Shown: positions 36,760 through 48,300 of the stretch, piece by piece | Layout of the letters: each line of letters starts with the position of its first letter | Numbering within the stretch: the first letter of the stretch is position 1 | Source of the DNA: Blumeriella jaapii | Taxonomy: Eukaryota > Ascomycota > Leotiomycetes > Helotiales > Drepanopezizaceae | Assembly: GCA_009599575.1 (NCBI GenBank) | Contig: VWND01000002.1 | Span: 1,488,001 to 1,552,000 of the forward strand | Reading direction: 5' to 3' | DNA length: 64,000 nucleotides | Made by a program: the position numbers and the translations under genes | Notes under the pieces: model-generated | The model's database searches: none | What the model was told of the DNA's origin: nothing | Seen by the model: only the letters and a program-made list of their open reading frames with translations

Positions 36760-37710
36760 GCTGGACGGCGAGTTTTAATAGTCGTAGATGAGAGGAAGAG
36801 GAGGACGAAGATGAAGGTGAAGGTGAAAGGCGATTGCGTGATGCGGCTGGTAGGAGACGGTTGATAGGGTACTTCGTGTGGGCGGACGGTTGCACGGGAG
36901 GTTGGAGTTGAGAGTTGTGAGAGGAAAAGAGGAAGAAGGGAAGAAAGAAAGAAGTCAAGAAAGAAGTGGCTTGCCTGTGACGCCGAGCTCGGGGGGGAAG
37001 GTGGGGGCGATCGAAAGATACAGCACAGTACAGTATAGTATCTGTACGTAAAGAAATACGGAGCGTTATGATACTGTACTGTATAGTATCGTACTGTACA
37101 AACATATAGCACAGTACAGTACTATACTATACAGTACTGTCTGTACATGCTGGACAGTGTGTATATACTGTACATAGTACAGTACGTACAGTAGGAGCTA
37201 GCTTGATATGGCGGGCGGGACCGGACGATCCCGGCAGGCGACAGATAGCACAGTACTGTACAGTATTTCCGACTTACCTAAGCATGATCTAGACGGCCTA
37301 ATGGTGACTGGGCCTAACACCGCCCTGCAAGAATCTGCTTGGGGTGGTACAGTACTGTAAGTGAGTACTTGACGGCTTGGACAAAATCATCGGAACACCT
37401 CGAGCTCATACTTCAACTCCAGTACTCGGCCATTGCCATCCATCCTCAACAGTCAGTGCCTTCCATGTCAAGTTGGGGGAAACGGCTAAACGTCGGCTTA
37501 GGTATGATAACCACCTCGTGCACCACCAGATGCGAGGTCTGCAATGATTTCGATTGTATCCAGAGCCCTTCCGACCCATCACAACTCGAGTGGTTTGACA
37601 TCTCTCTCCAGCCTCGCACCATCCATCGACCAACGCATTCGCATCAACATCAACGATAGTCTGGTGATGAACAATGTCCATATCTGACCTACAGACCTGA
37701 TCGACGCAAC
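36760..37710. promoter_or_regulatory. Shared KGD4/MED18 promoter region with dense GTACAGTAC-type repeats
   Basis: The 951 bp between the divergent starts of KGD4 and MED18 contain many copies of short self-complementary motifs such as CAGTACTG and GTACAGTAC, concentrated at 37016-37195 with more at 37248-37268 and 37348-37360. No coding frame is convincing. The part next to KGD4 is pyrimidine-rich on the minus strand, like a fungal promoter. Confidence 0.6.
37016..37195. repeat. Cluster of GTACAGTAC/CAGTACTG palindromic motifs
   Basis: Within 180 bp the motif family TACAGTA / TACTGTA / GTACAGTAC recurs many times with small changes (some units carry TATAGTAT). Because units are self-complementary, the single strand could fold into several alternative hairpins. 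Related short clusters occur elsewhere in the window, nearly always outside genes. Confidence 0.75.
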
Positions 37711-38908
37711 ATGCACGAACTCTTTGTTACCACTGTTGTCGAGAACGACGACTTCGAGACCTCCCTCCGCATCCTGCAAGGCTATGCCGCGATGCCACCC
37801 ACCCACTGTAAGGCACACTCCGGAGTCTTGTTCGCCTCTGTGAGATACCTTCCTTAGGCACGGTTCATCAGATCCTACCCCGGGCCTTCTGTGTATTTAC
37901 TCTCGAGTCGTTTGTGAAGGAGACTTACTTACCCAAAATGGTCATCAGTTTTCTCCCGCAAGCTGTTCTGGGAACCCCGCAATCGCAACTTCAAGCCACT
38001 TGATAATACTTTCCTCAAGCAGCAGCCGCCGCTAAAGTCTATGTATTGGAAAAGTCTTTCTGATCAACTGACTCGCCAACCATATCTCCTTGCTACACTC
38101 TACGAGGTTGGTGAAGATGAATTCGGAAAGGCAGATAACGTAGGCAATCCTGAGCAGTAGGTGTTCTTCCAGCGTGCTGCGCCGTGGAGGGTGGGTGCAG
38201 CAGGGTTCAAACCTAGCAATTGACGAATGCTACAGGCTACTCGACCAACGATTTGGAACCCTTCGTTGGAACGACCTGCCAGACCCAACAAGTGCTAAGC
38301 CATTAGGCAGCCGTCTTCCCGATCCTGGACATTCTCGCCCCGTCAACAGCCGTTTAGTGGTCACTATAGATGATCAGCAAGGTCTCTGCACTATCATGAA
38401 GAAAATGCAATACAAGTAGGGATCCATCACCAAGGACAGAACTCCAACAGCTTACACATCACAGGTTCGCTCGGGAAATGATCCAGGAGTGCAATATCTT
38501 CGTGAATGGAGATGTTGTGTTCGAGTTATCACGTTACTGTAAGATAATGAGGGGTCTTATCTGCTCCGTCCTAATCCAGTCTGGTCCTGAGAGATGTCCA
38601 AATTCCTTCTCACATGATCTGCGTAAAACAGCCACTAATATCCCCGGCATGTAGTGTTATTTCCAACCAGCGACAGCGAGCCAGCAGGCACTATGCGAAC
38701 CACATTGCCTGCCATGAATACCCTCGCACCATACGATTCGGAGAACAAGTGGATCCTGACGGCTAGCGTACTGGTAGCCAAAGGGGACGATCCACAACAG
38801 ATGAAGCAGGGGATGGATCAGCTAGCGGCAGTCAAGAAAGACCTGGACGTTTGTTTTGACTTCAAGGCTATGGATAGGCATATCTTTGATACAAGAGTCA
38901 AGATGTGA
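37711..38908 (+). CDS. MED18: Mediator subunit 18 (MED18/SRB5)
   Basis: Inferred exons 37711-37807, 37858-37890, 37949-38156, 38236-38415, 38465-38538 and 38655-38908 give 281 residues with all phases consistent. MED18 is a head-module subunit of the Mediator complex, which links transcription factors to RNA polymerase II. The protein starts MHELFVTTVVENDDFETSLR then ILQGYAAMPPTH. The middle has FWEPRNRNFKPLDNTFLK, then GTLRWNDLPDPTSAKPLGSR. The C-terminal half has FAREMIQECNIFVNGDVVFE, LSRYLLFPTSDSEP, KWILTASVLVAKGDDPQQMK and DFKAMDRHIFDTRV. Exon 2 is only 33 nt and its borders are the least certain part of the model. Confidence 0.83.
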
Positions 38909-39198
38909 GTGGTGTTGCGCAAATTCGGGAAAGGCGTTCAGCGGGTAATCGGAAATACCAAATGAGCAACATCGAATTCGTGCTTCCTTTCTCTGCTGTA
39001 GTGACGCAGGAGATACAGATTCATTAAAACGTCACCCATCGCAGCCGCAGAGGATGTGATTATAGCCGAGTCACTCCTCACGAATAGGGAAGGACAAAGG
39101 GGTGTCTTGAACAATTGATTCCCAAGAAACCACAACCGACTAACGCTAGTCCTATCGATGTACATACAGTTTCTTCCCATGCGAACAGCCCATCCTCT

Positions 39199-39492
39199 CT
39201 ACTGGTTCTTGTATGTCTGCCAAACCGCGATTCCGAAAGGGGTACCTGTGATCGAATTAGCCACCGCCCGCCTCACCCTGCCTCGAAGCAACGCACCGAA
39301 CCCAACAGCCATGAACGTCCAGTATCTGAAGGCGAAGAACCTCGTCAACGGGTTGAAGGGGATGTTAGACCGTGGGCCCTCGGGGTAATGGTATGGAGAT
39401 GACATCTGGGTGCGGGTAGTAGAGAAGGCCCGGCGGGAGGCGACCATCGAAGTCGTGGAAGACGTAGCGCGAATTGCTGCTCGGGAAAACAT
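39199..39492 (-). CDS. COX8: Cytochrome c oxidase subunit VIII (COX7C-type)
   Basis: Two exons (39297-39492 and 39199-39245, minus) flank a 51-nt intron and give 80 residues. This is a small single-span subunit of respiratory complex IV. An Arg/Ser/Thr-rich presequence (MFSRAAIRATSSTTSMVASR) precedes the conserved EGPRSNIPFNPLTRFFAFRY, then WTFMAVGFGGTPFGIAVWQT and a short basic end. The intron at 39246-39296 is in frame and stop-free, so retention would insert 17 residues into the membrane helix; the spliced form fits the family. An in-frame ATG at 39600 exists, but MFSRAAIR begins like a presequence. It is divergent from MTR4 across 308 bp. Confidence 0.88.
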   Translation of the reverse strand: MFSRAAIRATSSTTSMVASRRAFSTTRTQMSSPYHYPEGPRSNIPFNPLTRFFAFRYWTFMAVGFGALLRGRVRRAVANSITGTPFGIAVWQTYKNQ

Positions 39493-39800
39493 CTGGCGAT
39501 AATGATCAGCTTTTGGTATATCAATCGAGCGTGCAGAGAGCCACCTTGAGGACTTGAGTGTTGGATTGTGTATTTGAGGAGGCTCGAATGTCGTTTTCAC
39601 TTGAAGGCTTGTCGTGCAAATGGCGCTAAGATTAGAGTAGCAGGGGGGGGGGGAGGTCAGCGCTTAGACCACCCTTGAATCAAAAAAAATTGGGCGAACT
39701 GGACCTTCTTGTATTGATTTGCTCACACGTCCTCTTGCCAACGTCAAAATTTTCGAAGTTCCGTTCATGTGTTAGGGACTCTCCGAAAGACTCGAGAAAG

Positions 39801-42800
39801 ATGGATGACCTATTCGGCGTCTTCGACGACACGACCGCCGGCGTGGCAGTCGCGGAACGACCAAAGAAGGCAAAGAAAGACAAAAAGGACCGAACCAAGA
39901 AGAGAAATGCGAGTGGGGACGTGAAAAAGGCCGAAGATGAAGATGGGGACGCAGAAATGTTGGAGGCTGCGCCGGTGGTAGAAGCTGAGCAGGAGGAGAG
40001 CCGTTCCCTGTTAGAGAAGAAGGACAACAAGAGACGCCGCAGAGAAGAAGAGGCAGAGCCTGTCGTCACGGATGCCTTCCAAACTGAGCAGTCGCGAGAA
40101 GTTGCTGCTTCGGCCGGTCTTCAAGCCAGTGACGACGGAGCATTGGTCATCCAGCACAACATCCAACATCAGGTCTCCCTTCCTCCAGACTACGACTACG
40201 TTCCGATCTCACAGCACAAGGCGCCAGAGCACCCCGCCCGAACCTGGCCCTTCGAACTCGATCCCTTCCAGAAGGTTTCTATCGCTTCAATAGAAAGGGG
40301 CGAAAGTGTACTTGTGTCCGCTCATACAAGTGCGGGAAAGACCGTGGTTGCAGAGTATGCGATTGCGCAGAGCTTGAAGAACAACCAGAGAGTCATATAC
40401 ACGAGTCCCATCAAGGCCCTGAGCAACCAGAAATACCGAGAGTTTGCGGAGGAATTTGGTGACGTAGGACTCATGACTGGAGATGTCACCATCAATCCTA
40501 CGGCGACTTGCCTGGTCATGACGACGGAAATTCTGAGATCCATGCTGTATCGAGGCTCCGAGATCATGCGAGAGGTCCAATGGGTCATTTTCGACGAGAT
40601 CCATTACATGAGAGACAAGTCCCGAGGTGTAGTATGGGAAGAGACTATCATCCTATTGCCAGATAAGGTCCGATATGTCTTCCTATCTGCTACCATTCCG
40701 AACGCCATGCAATTCGCCGAATGGATCACCAAGACGCACCAGCAGCCCTGTCATATCGTCTATACTGATTTCCGACCTACGCCACTACAACATTACTTCT
40801 TTCCCGCGGGTGCTGATGGCATTCATTTGATTGTCGACGAGAAAGGAAATTTTCGGGAGGACAATTTTCAAAAAGCCATGGCGACCATCGAGGACAAGAA
40901 GGGTGCAGATCCAGCAGATGTCAATGCCAAGCAAAAAGGCAAAGGCAAGAGTAAACGGACGAACAAGGGTGGTTCTAGAAACGACAATGATGACATTTAT
41001 AAGCTTGTGCGCATGATCATGGTGAAGCATTACAATCCTGTTATTGTCTTCAGTTTCAGCAAACGCGAATGCGAGGCATACGCGTTAAAAATGAGCTCAT
41101 TGGCCTTCAACGACGATTCGGAGAAGGCGATGGTCACGAAGGTGTTCGAGAGTGCCATTGAGAATCTCTCAGACGAAGACAAGACCCTCCCTCAGATTCA
41201 ACATATTCTGCCCCTCCTGCGTCGTGGTATTGGTGTTCATCACTCCGGATTACTTCCGATTCTGAAGGAGACAATTGAAATTCTGTTCCAGGAGAATTTG
41301 ATCAAGGTGCTCTTTGCAACCGAGACGTTTTCTATTGGATTGAATATGCCTGCAAAGACGGTCGTTTTCACTAGCGTCGAGAAGTTTGATGGTGTCGCCA
41401 TGCGATACTTGACACCCTCCGAATTTGTACAGATGTCCGGACGAGCAGGAAGAAGAGGACTTGATGACAGAGGTGTTGTCATCATGATGATCAATGACAA
41501 GATGGAGCCAGCGACGGCCAAAGAAATTGTCAGAGGAGAACAAGATAAGCTCAACTCTGCTTTCTACCTCGGCTACAATATGATACTCAACTTGATGAGA
41601 GTCGAGGGCATATCTCCTGAGTTTATGTTGGAGCACTGTTTCTACCAATTCCAGAACAGTTCCAGTGTAGCGGGGTTGGAGAGGGAGCTTGTAGCGATTC
41701 AACAGGAGCGAGACAACCTGGAAATTCCAGATGAAGCCACCATCAAAGAATACTACGACCTCCGACAACAGCTCACTTCCTATACCAAGGACATGCGCGA
41801 TGTCATTAACCACCCAAATTACTGTTTGCAATTCATGCAGGCTGGACGTGTCGTTCACATCAAATTTCAAGATCACGATTTTGGTTGGGGGGCAGTTGTC
41901 AGCTTCAACCCTATCAGAGTCCCGAAGGGGCAGGACCAAGCCAAGGTCAAGCCACAAGAATCTTACATGCTGAACGTTCTGCTCTTAGTCTCCAGCGACT
42001 CTTCAGCAGGCACCCAAAGCCAATCCGCCCTCCCGCCTGGGATTCAGCCACCTACGGACGGCGACGCGGGAAAGATGGAAGTTGTACCGGTCCTGCTATC
42101 GTGTGTTGAGGCAATTGGCCATGTGCGTCTCTTCTTGCCAGCTGATCTCAAATCCCCCGCCGATCGGAATTCTGTTCGCAAGGCTCTGGATGAAGTCAAG
42201 CGCCGATTTCCTGATGGAATTGCTGTGCTCGACCCCATCGAGAACATGGGCATCACGGACGACTCCTTCAAGAAGCTTCTGCGCAAGATCGAAGTTCTCG
42301 AATCGAAGCTGCTTTCCAACCCTCTGCACAATTCCCCTCGTCTTCCCGAGTTATACAATCAATATGTGGCCAAATTATCCTTTGCTTCAACGATCAAAGA
42401 AAAAAAGAAGGCCATCACCTCCGCCTTGAGCATCATGCAACTGGACGAGTTGAAGTCGAGAAAGCGTGTGCTTCGTCGCCTTGGTTTTATCAATGACCAG
42501 GAAGTTGTTGAACTCAAAGCTCGTGTGGCTTGTGAGATCTCCTCGACTGGTGATGGCCACGAGCTTTTGCTCTCCGAGCTATTGTTCAATCGCTTCTTTA
42601 ACGAACTAAGCCCAGAAGTTTGTGCTTCGGTGCTCTCGTGCTTCATCTTCGAGGAAAAAAGTCAAGCTCAACCACTGAAAGAGGATTTGGCAAAGCACTT
42701 CAAAGAGATTCAGAGCCAGGCCAAGATCATCGCCAAGGTCAGCCAGGAAAGCAAGTTGAAGGTGAACGAGAAGGAGTATGTAGAGGGCTTCAAATGGGAA

Positions 42801-43096
42801 TTGATGGAAGTCGTACTCCTCTGGGCGCAAGGAAAGGCTTTTGCAGAGATATGGCACGTCCCACCCCCACCCCCACCCCCTCTCTTCGCAACGGTCGTAC
42901 TAACAGGCTCGGCAGCAAAATGACCGATGTCTATGAGGGATCTCTGATCCGTCTGTTCCGTCGTCTCGAGGAGTTGCTGAGACAGATGGCACAAGCCGGT
43001 AAGGTGATGGGATCTGATGAATTATCTGCGAAGTTCGAGGAGGCTCTTTCCAAGATCCGGAGAGACATAGTTGCTGCTCAGAGTTTGTACCTGTAA
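39801..43096 (+). CDS. MTR4: Exosome cofactor RNA helicase MTR4 (DOB1)
   Basis: Two exons (39801-42853, 42916-43096) give 1077 residues. MTR4 is the Ski2-like helicase of the nuclear TRAMP and exosome machinery for rRNA processing and RNA surveillance. The N-terminus is Lys/Glu-rich. Helicase motifs: [20 protein letters not shown] (Walker A), [32 protein letters not shown] (DExH box), [26 protein letters not shown] and [15 protein letters not shown]. The arch/KOW region and the C-terminal helical bundle follow. Reading on past 42853 gives a Pro-run dead end at 42923. Splicing with a GC donor (ATATG|GCACGT, TACTAAC branch, CAG at 42915) restores [20 protein letters not shown]. An in-frame ATG at 39801 ([10 protein letters not shown]) fits the family start. 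Confidence 0.95.
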
Positions 43097-43680
43097 GTTC
43101 GACATCGCGCCCAACACTCTCGTCCCACTCGGTGGACATGAACGGCGTTGGGAAAAAGGCAAAGCTTAATGCATGGTCGGAGCTCGGAGTTTTTGCTTGG
43201 GTACCAAGCCGGTTACGCAAGCGGTGCATTTTTTTTTTTTTTTTGATATCTACCGGGAACCGGGTGTCAGATGCATGTTCCGCAGCCATCACCCTGGGTA
43301 GATCCTTCGAGGAGAATTTCTGGCCTTGTCAGCTGTCAAACGCATCCCTAAGAATGCTGGGAAAATGTCAGACCTTGCTTGCACGTACGAGACGCGCTGG
43401 TCTTGGGGTCATGTGTTTCGTCGCGCCTACTTCTCAGTCAGGATCGTCCCCCGAGTCAAGGACCAGATAGATGAATTTGACTTTTCGACCAGAAATCTGG
43501 TACGGTACATGTGTACTGTACATACATACTGTGCTGTGCTGTACGTACATCCTGTACTGTATCACTGTGGAACCCTGTCGCATTCTCGCACCGCCCTGGC
43601 TACACCCAGATCTTGTGACACCTGAGTTAGGGCACGGCCATCGAATCGAGCTGTTGCATCTCTTACTAAGTATACTATGT

Positions 43681-43710
43681 ACAGTACAGTACAGTACAGT
43701 ACAGTACAGT
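43681..43710. repeat. (ACAGT)6 tandem repeat
   Basis: Six perfect ACAGT units in tandem, followed by imperfect units to 43731. Read across units it is the same GTACAGTAC motif found dispersed in other intergenic regions of the window. Confidence 0.95.
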
Positions 43711-44520
43711 CAGTACATACAGTACAGTAGAAGCCTTGTCTCGCAAGATCCATGAACCTGGCTGCGTGCATGAAGATGATGACGATGTATCACGGAAAAT
43801 CATTGCAGGTGCCCAGCATGTGTGAACTGGTACAGTACAGCACAGTAATGTTGGCTTCCCTGACCAGCAGTGGAGCTGTACAGTACCATAGTAGACTCAG
43901 CATGTCTTGCACGTTACAGTGCAGTACGGTACATACCTGCGATCGCTCTCTCTCGAGTGTTCATTCCTCACGGCCCGCCCGGACCGGACAGGCCCAACAT
44001 CTATCTCAGCGGCACAGAAAGCACGTGCGGTAATTTCCGCACACTGCTTTGACGCTGTGGGCACCACCGGCGGTACTGTAGGTAGGGAGGTAGGTACTGT
44101 AGGCAGGGTCTGACCCTCTCTGTCCGTACGTGGGATGTTCTCTGTGCAGTACAGTACCGAAGGCCGCCTTCTCACCTCTCCCATGCCTCTCGGCATGTCT
44201 CGTACGTCGGCCGTGTGCCTCTGCTCTGGAGACAACGAAGCAAACAAGACAAGCATCGTTGTGGTTGATGTTGCCGAGCAGCAGACGACGTCCTGCTGTG
44301 CGATCCTCAACATGGGCTCCCGACGCACGCAGCCGCTATCAGGTCCTAGGGCGGACTGAGCACATGGAGATGAAACATGGACTCTCTGCCCCCTGAACGG
44401 CCCACGGCACAGGAGCGGAGATGCTGTCCGTCCTCTGCACACTCACACGTTGGACCGCAAGCCCTCGCCCACACGGCCAAGGCAAAGGGGATCTGCCCCG
44501 TCCGCCGTGGACGTCGCAAC

Positions 44521-44550
44521 GGCGACGGCGACGGCGACGGCGACGGCGTC
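44521..44550. repeat. (GGCGAC)n hexamer repeat
   Basis: Four perfect GGCGAC units followed by a changed unit (GGCGTC). It lies in intergenic GC-rich DNA upstream of the DENN-domain gene. Confidence 0.9.
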
Positions 44551-45362
44551 GACCTCGACCCGAAGGGCGGGCAGCCGCCGTCTCTTCGTTGCTGTTCCGC
44601 CCTGGGAAACGTCTTTCCCCGCGCGTGGAATGCTGAGCACAGGCATGTGTCGAACGAATACCAAGCTTTCCGTCGAGCGGTGTGTTTACTGTTTACACTT
44701 TGCGGTACTTGTGATCCCCTCTCGGATCGTCTCTCGATGCGTCTGCCACGAAAGTCTAACAGACGCCTTGATGGGGCATGTCCTGGTCTGGTCAGCGGCC
44801 TGGGCTCCCCGCGCAAGTTGCGATTATAGACACACACAGATACGCACCTCGACGCAGCTCTGCGCACCTCTGCGCTCCTCTTCTCGATCAGCGTGTCTGG
44901 CTGACGTTCCAAGCCGAGACACGCAGCCGTGCCGCTGGCCCGCCCGCCAAAATATCTGCTGCTGACGGGGCCGCGAGCTGCTCGACGGCCCACGTGACTC
45001 GACCCTGCGCGCACCGCTCCGCACCGCACCGCTCAGATTCGAAGGGACTAGACACGGTCGGCAAGACACGCTGCTCGGTGCCGGTGAACTTTCGCTGAGC
45101 TCCCATCTCGCACCCCTGACTTCTTTCTCGGACTTCACAGACTCCAACCCAAACTCCAACACTCCCAAATCCCAACTCCCAACTCCCAACTCCAGCCATA
45201 TCAACACGAGACGAGCCGAGTAACTCGATCATCGAGACATCATCCACCGTCCTCTGCTTCTTCTCGCCCCAGCTGTGCCCCACACGGCTTTCAATGCGTT
45301 CCTGAGCATCACCTTCCACCAACGGCAGGGCCTGCCTGACCCCCACCCACCACCTCTTCGCC

Positions 45363-48300
45363 ATGGAAGCGCTGGCAGACTACTTCTGGATTGCCGGCAT
45401 CGACTCGGTCTCCTACAGCGACCCGGTCTTCTCCGCCTCCAACCTCTGGGACAAAGTTGCCAATGGCGCCGCTCCCCCCTCCCCAAAGGTCGACCAGACG
45501 ATCGAAGAAGGCAGCGAAGACTCGCAGGCCGCTCCTCCTCCGCGGGCCACGGCCCGCCACTCGCGTAGCAACTCCTGGAACAAGCTTGGAAAGCTGCCCA
45601 GCGACGTACGGAACTCGATCCAAAGCCTGGAGGACGCGGGAAGCACACAGAGCAACAGGAGCAGTATTACGATCAAGGCGCCGACGCAGGCAGCACAGAA
45701 TGGCAACCACAGCCGGCGGGATGGTCTGCTGGTAGACTTCGACTTCGAGAAGGCGCTGTTCCAGTTTGCCAATGAACGGGAGAGCTTCTTGGACGATTTG
45801 AGCTTCAGCGCGGGGCTGCCTGTGCAAAAACCCTCGCCCATGACACATCCGAGGGCCGATCGGATCAGGATTGAGAATGCGGCCGAAACCGATGGCAGTG
45901 GGTCTGGCTTGGGGAGACGAAGTCCGCTGAGGAGTGTGGGAGGCAGCATTCGGCGACGGATGAGTTTCAGGGACATGAGCAGTGCGAAGAGGCAGGCTTC
46001 GGTGGTCCATAGAGGGTGTAAGTCGTGCTCTCTTCTTGGCCGTCTTTCACGGCCAGCATGTGGGGGCTGTTTGTGTCTTCGCTTAGCTGTTTACGCAGGC
46101 GGGTATCACTGACGCTGCCACAGCTTCGATACGCACCTCCAAACGATTGAGCAACTACAACTCGGTCATTCCGCCCCCCGAACCTCTCAACGCAGATCCT
46201 GATATGCACCCCCTCAAACGTCGATTCGAGCCAGTCCTGCTAGACCGATATCCACCAAAACACGCAACGGACGAGCTGGAGCGGAGGGGCAGGTTTCCGG
46301 ATTATGTACCCATGTTTGCTTTTCCAAACGACATCAACATAGTTTCCGCGGACGAGAGACCTCGGTCGACATGGCATGGGTTCGCAATGACGGGTGACGA
46401 CAACTCGAAGATTTACGGTATCACCGTCATTGTGTGGATGCCGCTAAACCCCGAGGCCGCAGAGAACGTTGAGAGAAGATGTGAGCAATGGAGGCAGAGC
46501 CACATGACACACGAGGAGCGAGAGTTGGCTGCTAGCTTGGGAGTGAGATTAGCTTCTGAGAGAGCTAATCTCTCACTTTTGCTCGCTCAATTACCGAGCG
46601 CCGCATCTGGATCCGCTGCCAGAGAAGCCTTGGAGGATGAGATCAGTGCCGTGGAGGAGAAGATTAGTCTCATGACGGACCTGCTACGGCCGGTGAGGCA
46701 TGGAGCCGCTGCCAAGATCGATGGCCTGACCGATGGCGAGACTGGACTTTGGACGCCCAGAGCGTACGGAATTCTTGGCCGGGATCCTACTTTGACAAGT
46801 TTCTGGAAAGAGTGGCTGAGAGCTGTCGTAGTCCCAATGACCGATGGTGGTGTTCTCAGAGTTCCTCCCAGTTCCCCCAAGGTTGGCCGCTGGCAACCGC
46901 TGGAGAGATATGTTGTCAACCTGTGCACAGAGGCCTTGAGCCCAATCTCTTCCAAGACGCAGGTCGAGCTCGCGGTCAGAGAGCTACGGATGTTTGCGCG
47001 GAAAGAGGCTGCGAACGAACTTCCCGATTCCCGCAACGCCGATCTTTACGCACTTTTCAGGTGCTTGAGCATCCCACACATCGTGGCGCTTTTCGAATTC
47101 GCACTTTCGGAGTCGAGGATCATCTTCTTGTCATCCCACACCGCCATGCTGCACCTCGCAAGCAAGGCTTTGGTGAGCCTACTCTATCCGCTGAAGTGGG
47201 CTAGTATCTTCATACCTGTTCTACCTGCTAGGCTGCTCTCTGCTCTGGAAGCTCCGTGTCCGTACATAGTGGGGATCGAGAGACGCTATGAGAATATCGA
47301 GCTCCCGGAAGAAGACTTTGTTTTGGTTGATCTGGATCAGGATATCATTGAGGCGTCGGGTCCCCCCATCTCTCTACCCAAGCAGCAACGTCGAAAATTA
47401 ATCTCGCTTCTCCAGCTTGCGGCTCCCCACCACAACAGATGCGGTGTGCCTGTTGGGCCTCCACCTTACGCCATCGAGACATTCCCGTACGATGCATTCT
47501 CTTCTGAAAACGAGGCGATCTACACTCAGAACGCGTCACCTAGCTATCTCGCCAAGTATGTCAGTCAAAGCTCGGCCACATTCGGAGACCCAGAGCCGCG
47601 TGCTGCTAGGAGACCATCGGTATTCAATGCTTTCTTGCAAACGAAGAACGACCACATCAGGGTTGAGAGGCCTACAACGAGCCGATCCAGCAAGACCAGT
47701 CCACCCAATTCCGTGTCTCCGCAATCGTGTCATTTTCCTCCTCCGCCACTTACCTCGGTCTCCCGAAACGACTCGGGATTCGCTCTAACGGCCACGTTGA
47801 GAGAGAAGAGATCGGGCCATTTTGATGCAGTTTCGAGACGGAGCTCGTCTTTTGGAGTCGAACGGCTCCCACAATTTCGGAGACCAAGTGTTCTGTCCAC
47901 GAACGGACACTCGTCAAGTCTCTCTACCTCGGCTTTGTCGCTGGGAGACACTCAATCCACCTACGGATATGCACCATCTACGTACGCGGCTTCAACACTG
48001 GCAGCGTCTACAATCATGCCAAACATGCTCATGCAGCCGGTTCAAAACACAGATACCACTGTCTGGGTTGAGGGCCACTTCTTAGTATGGCAACGGAATG
48101 ACACCTCGTCACTTTGTAGCATCTGTGATGAAAAGCCCGAGGGTGATGGCATCTACAAGTGCAACAGTTGTAGCACAATATCTCACGGTCGTTGCCTCGG
48201 CCATGTCTCGTTAGTGTGCCCAGCGGCGTTTCATCCTGACCGTGTCCGTGCTTCGTTCGTTAGGTGCTTTTCTAGTTTGTTCTACACTTACAGAAAGTAC

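Larger units (their letters stand above)
43097..45362. other. Gene-free repeat-rich stretch before the DENN gene
   Basis: About 2.3 kb without a supportable gene. It holds a T tract at 43229-43244, clusters of GTACAGTAC-type motifs (43501-43562, 43679-43731, 43831-43935, 44091-44160), a GGCGAC hexamer repeat at 44521-44550, and CCAACTCC repeats at 45135-45195 that look like the 5' leader of the next gene. The GC-rich part gives long open frames in several frames at once, which is a composition effect. Confidence 0.6.

Noticed and set aside
37891..37948. Suspected frame break in MED18 exon 2/3
   Set aside because: With exon 2 ending at 37890 and exon 3 starting at 37949 all phases agree, so no break is needed.
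38205..38220. GGTTCAAACC, a tRNA box B-like motif
   Set aside because: It lies inside a MED18 intron; no cloverleaf can be drawn around it.
44346..45098. Overlapping long open frames on both strands
   Set aside because: They occur in several frames at once in GC-rich repeat DNA and have no protein-like features.
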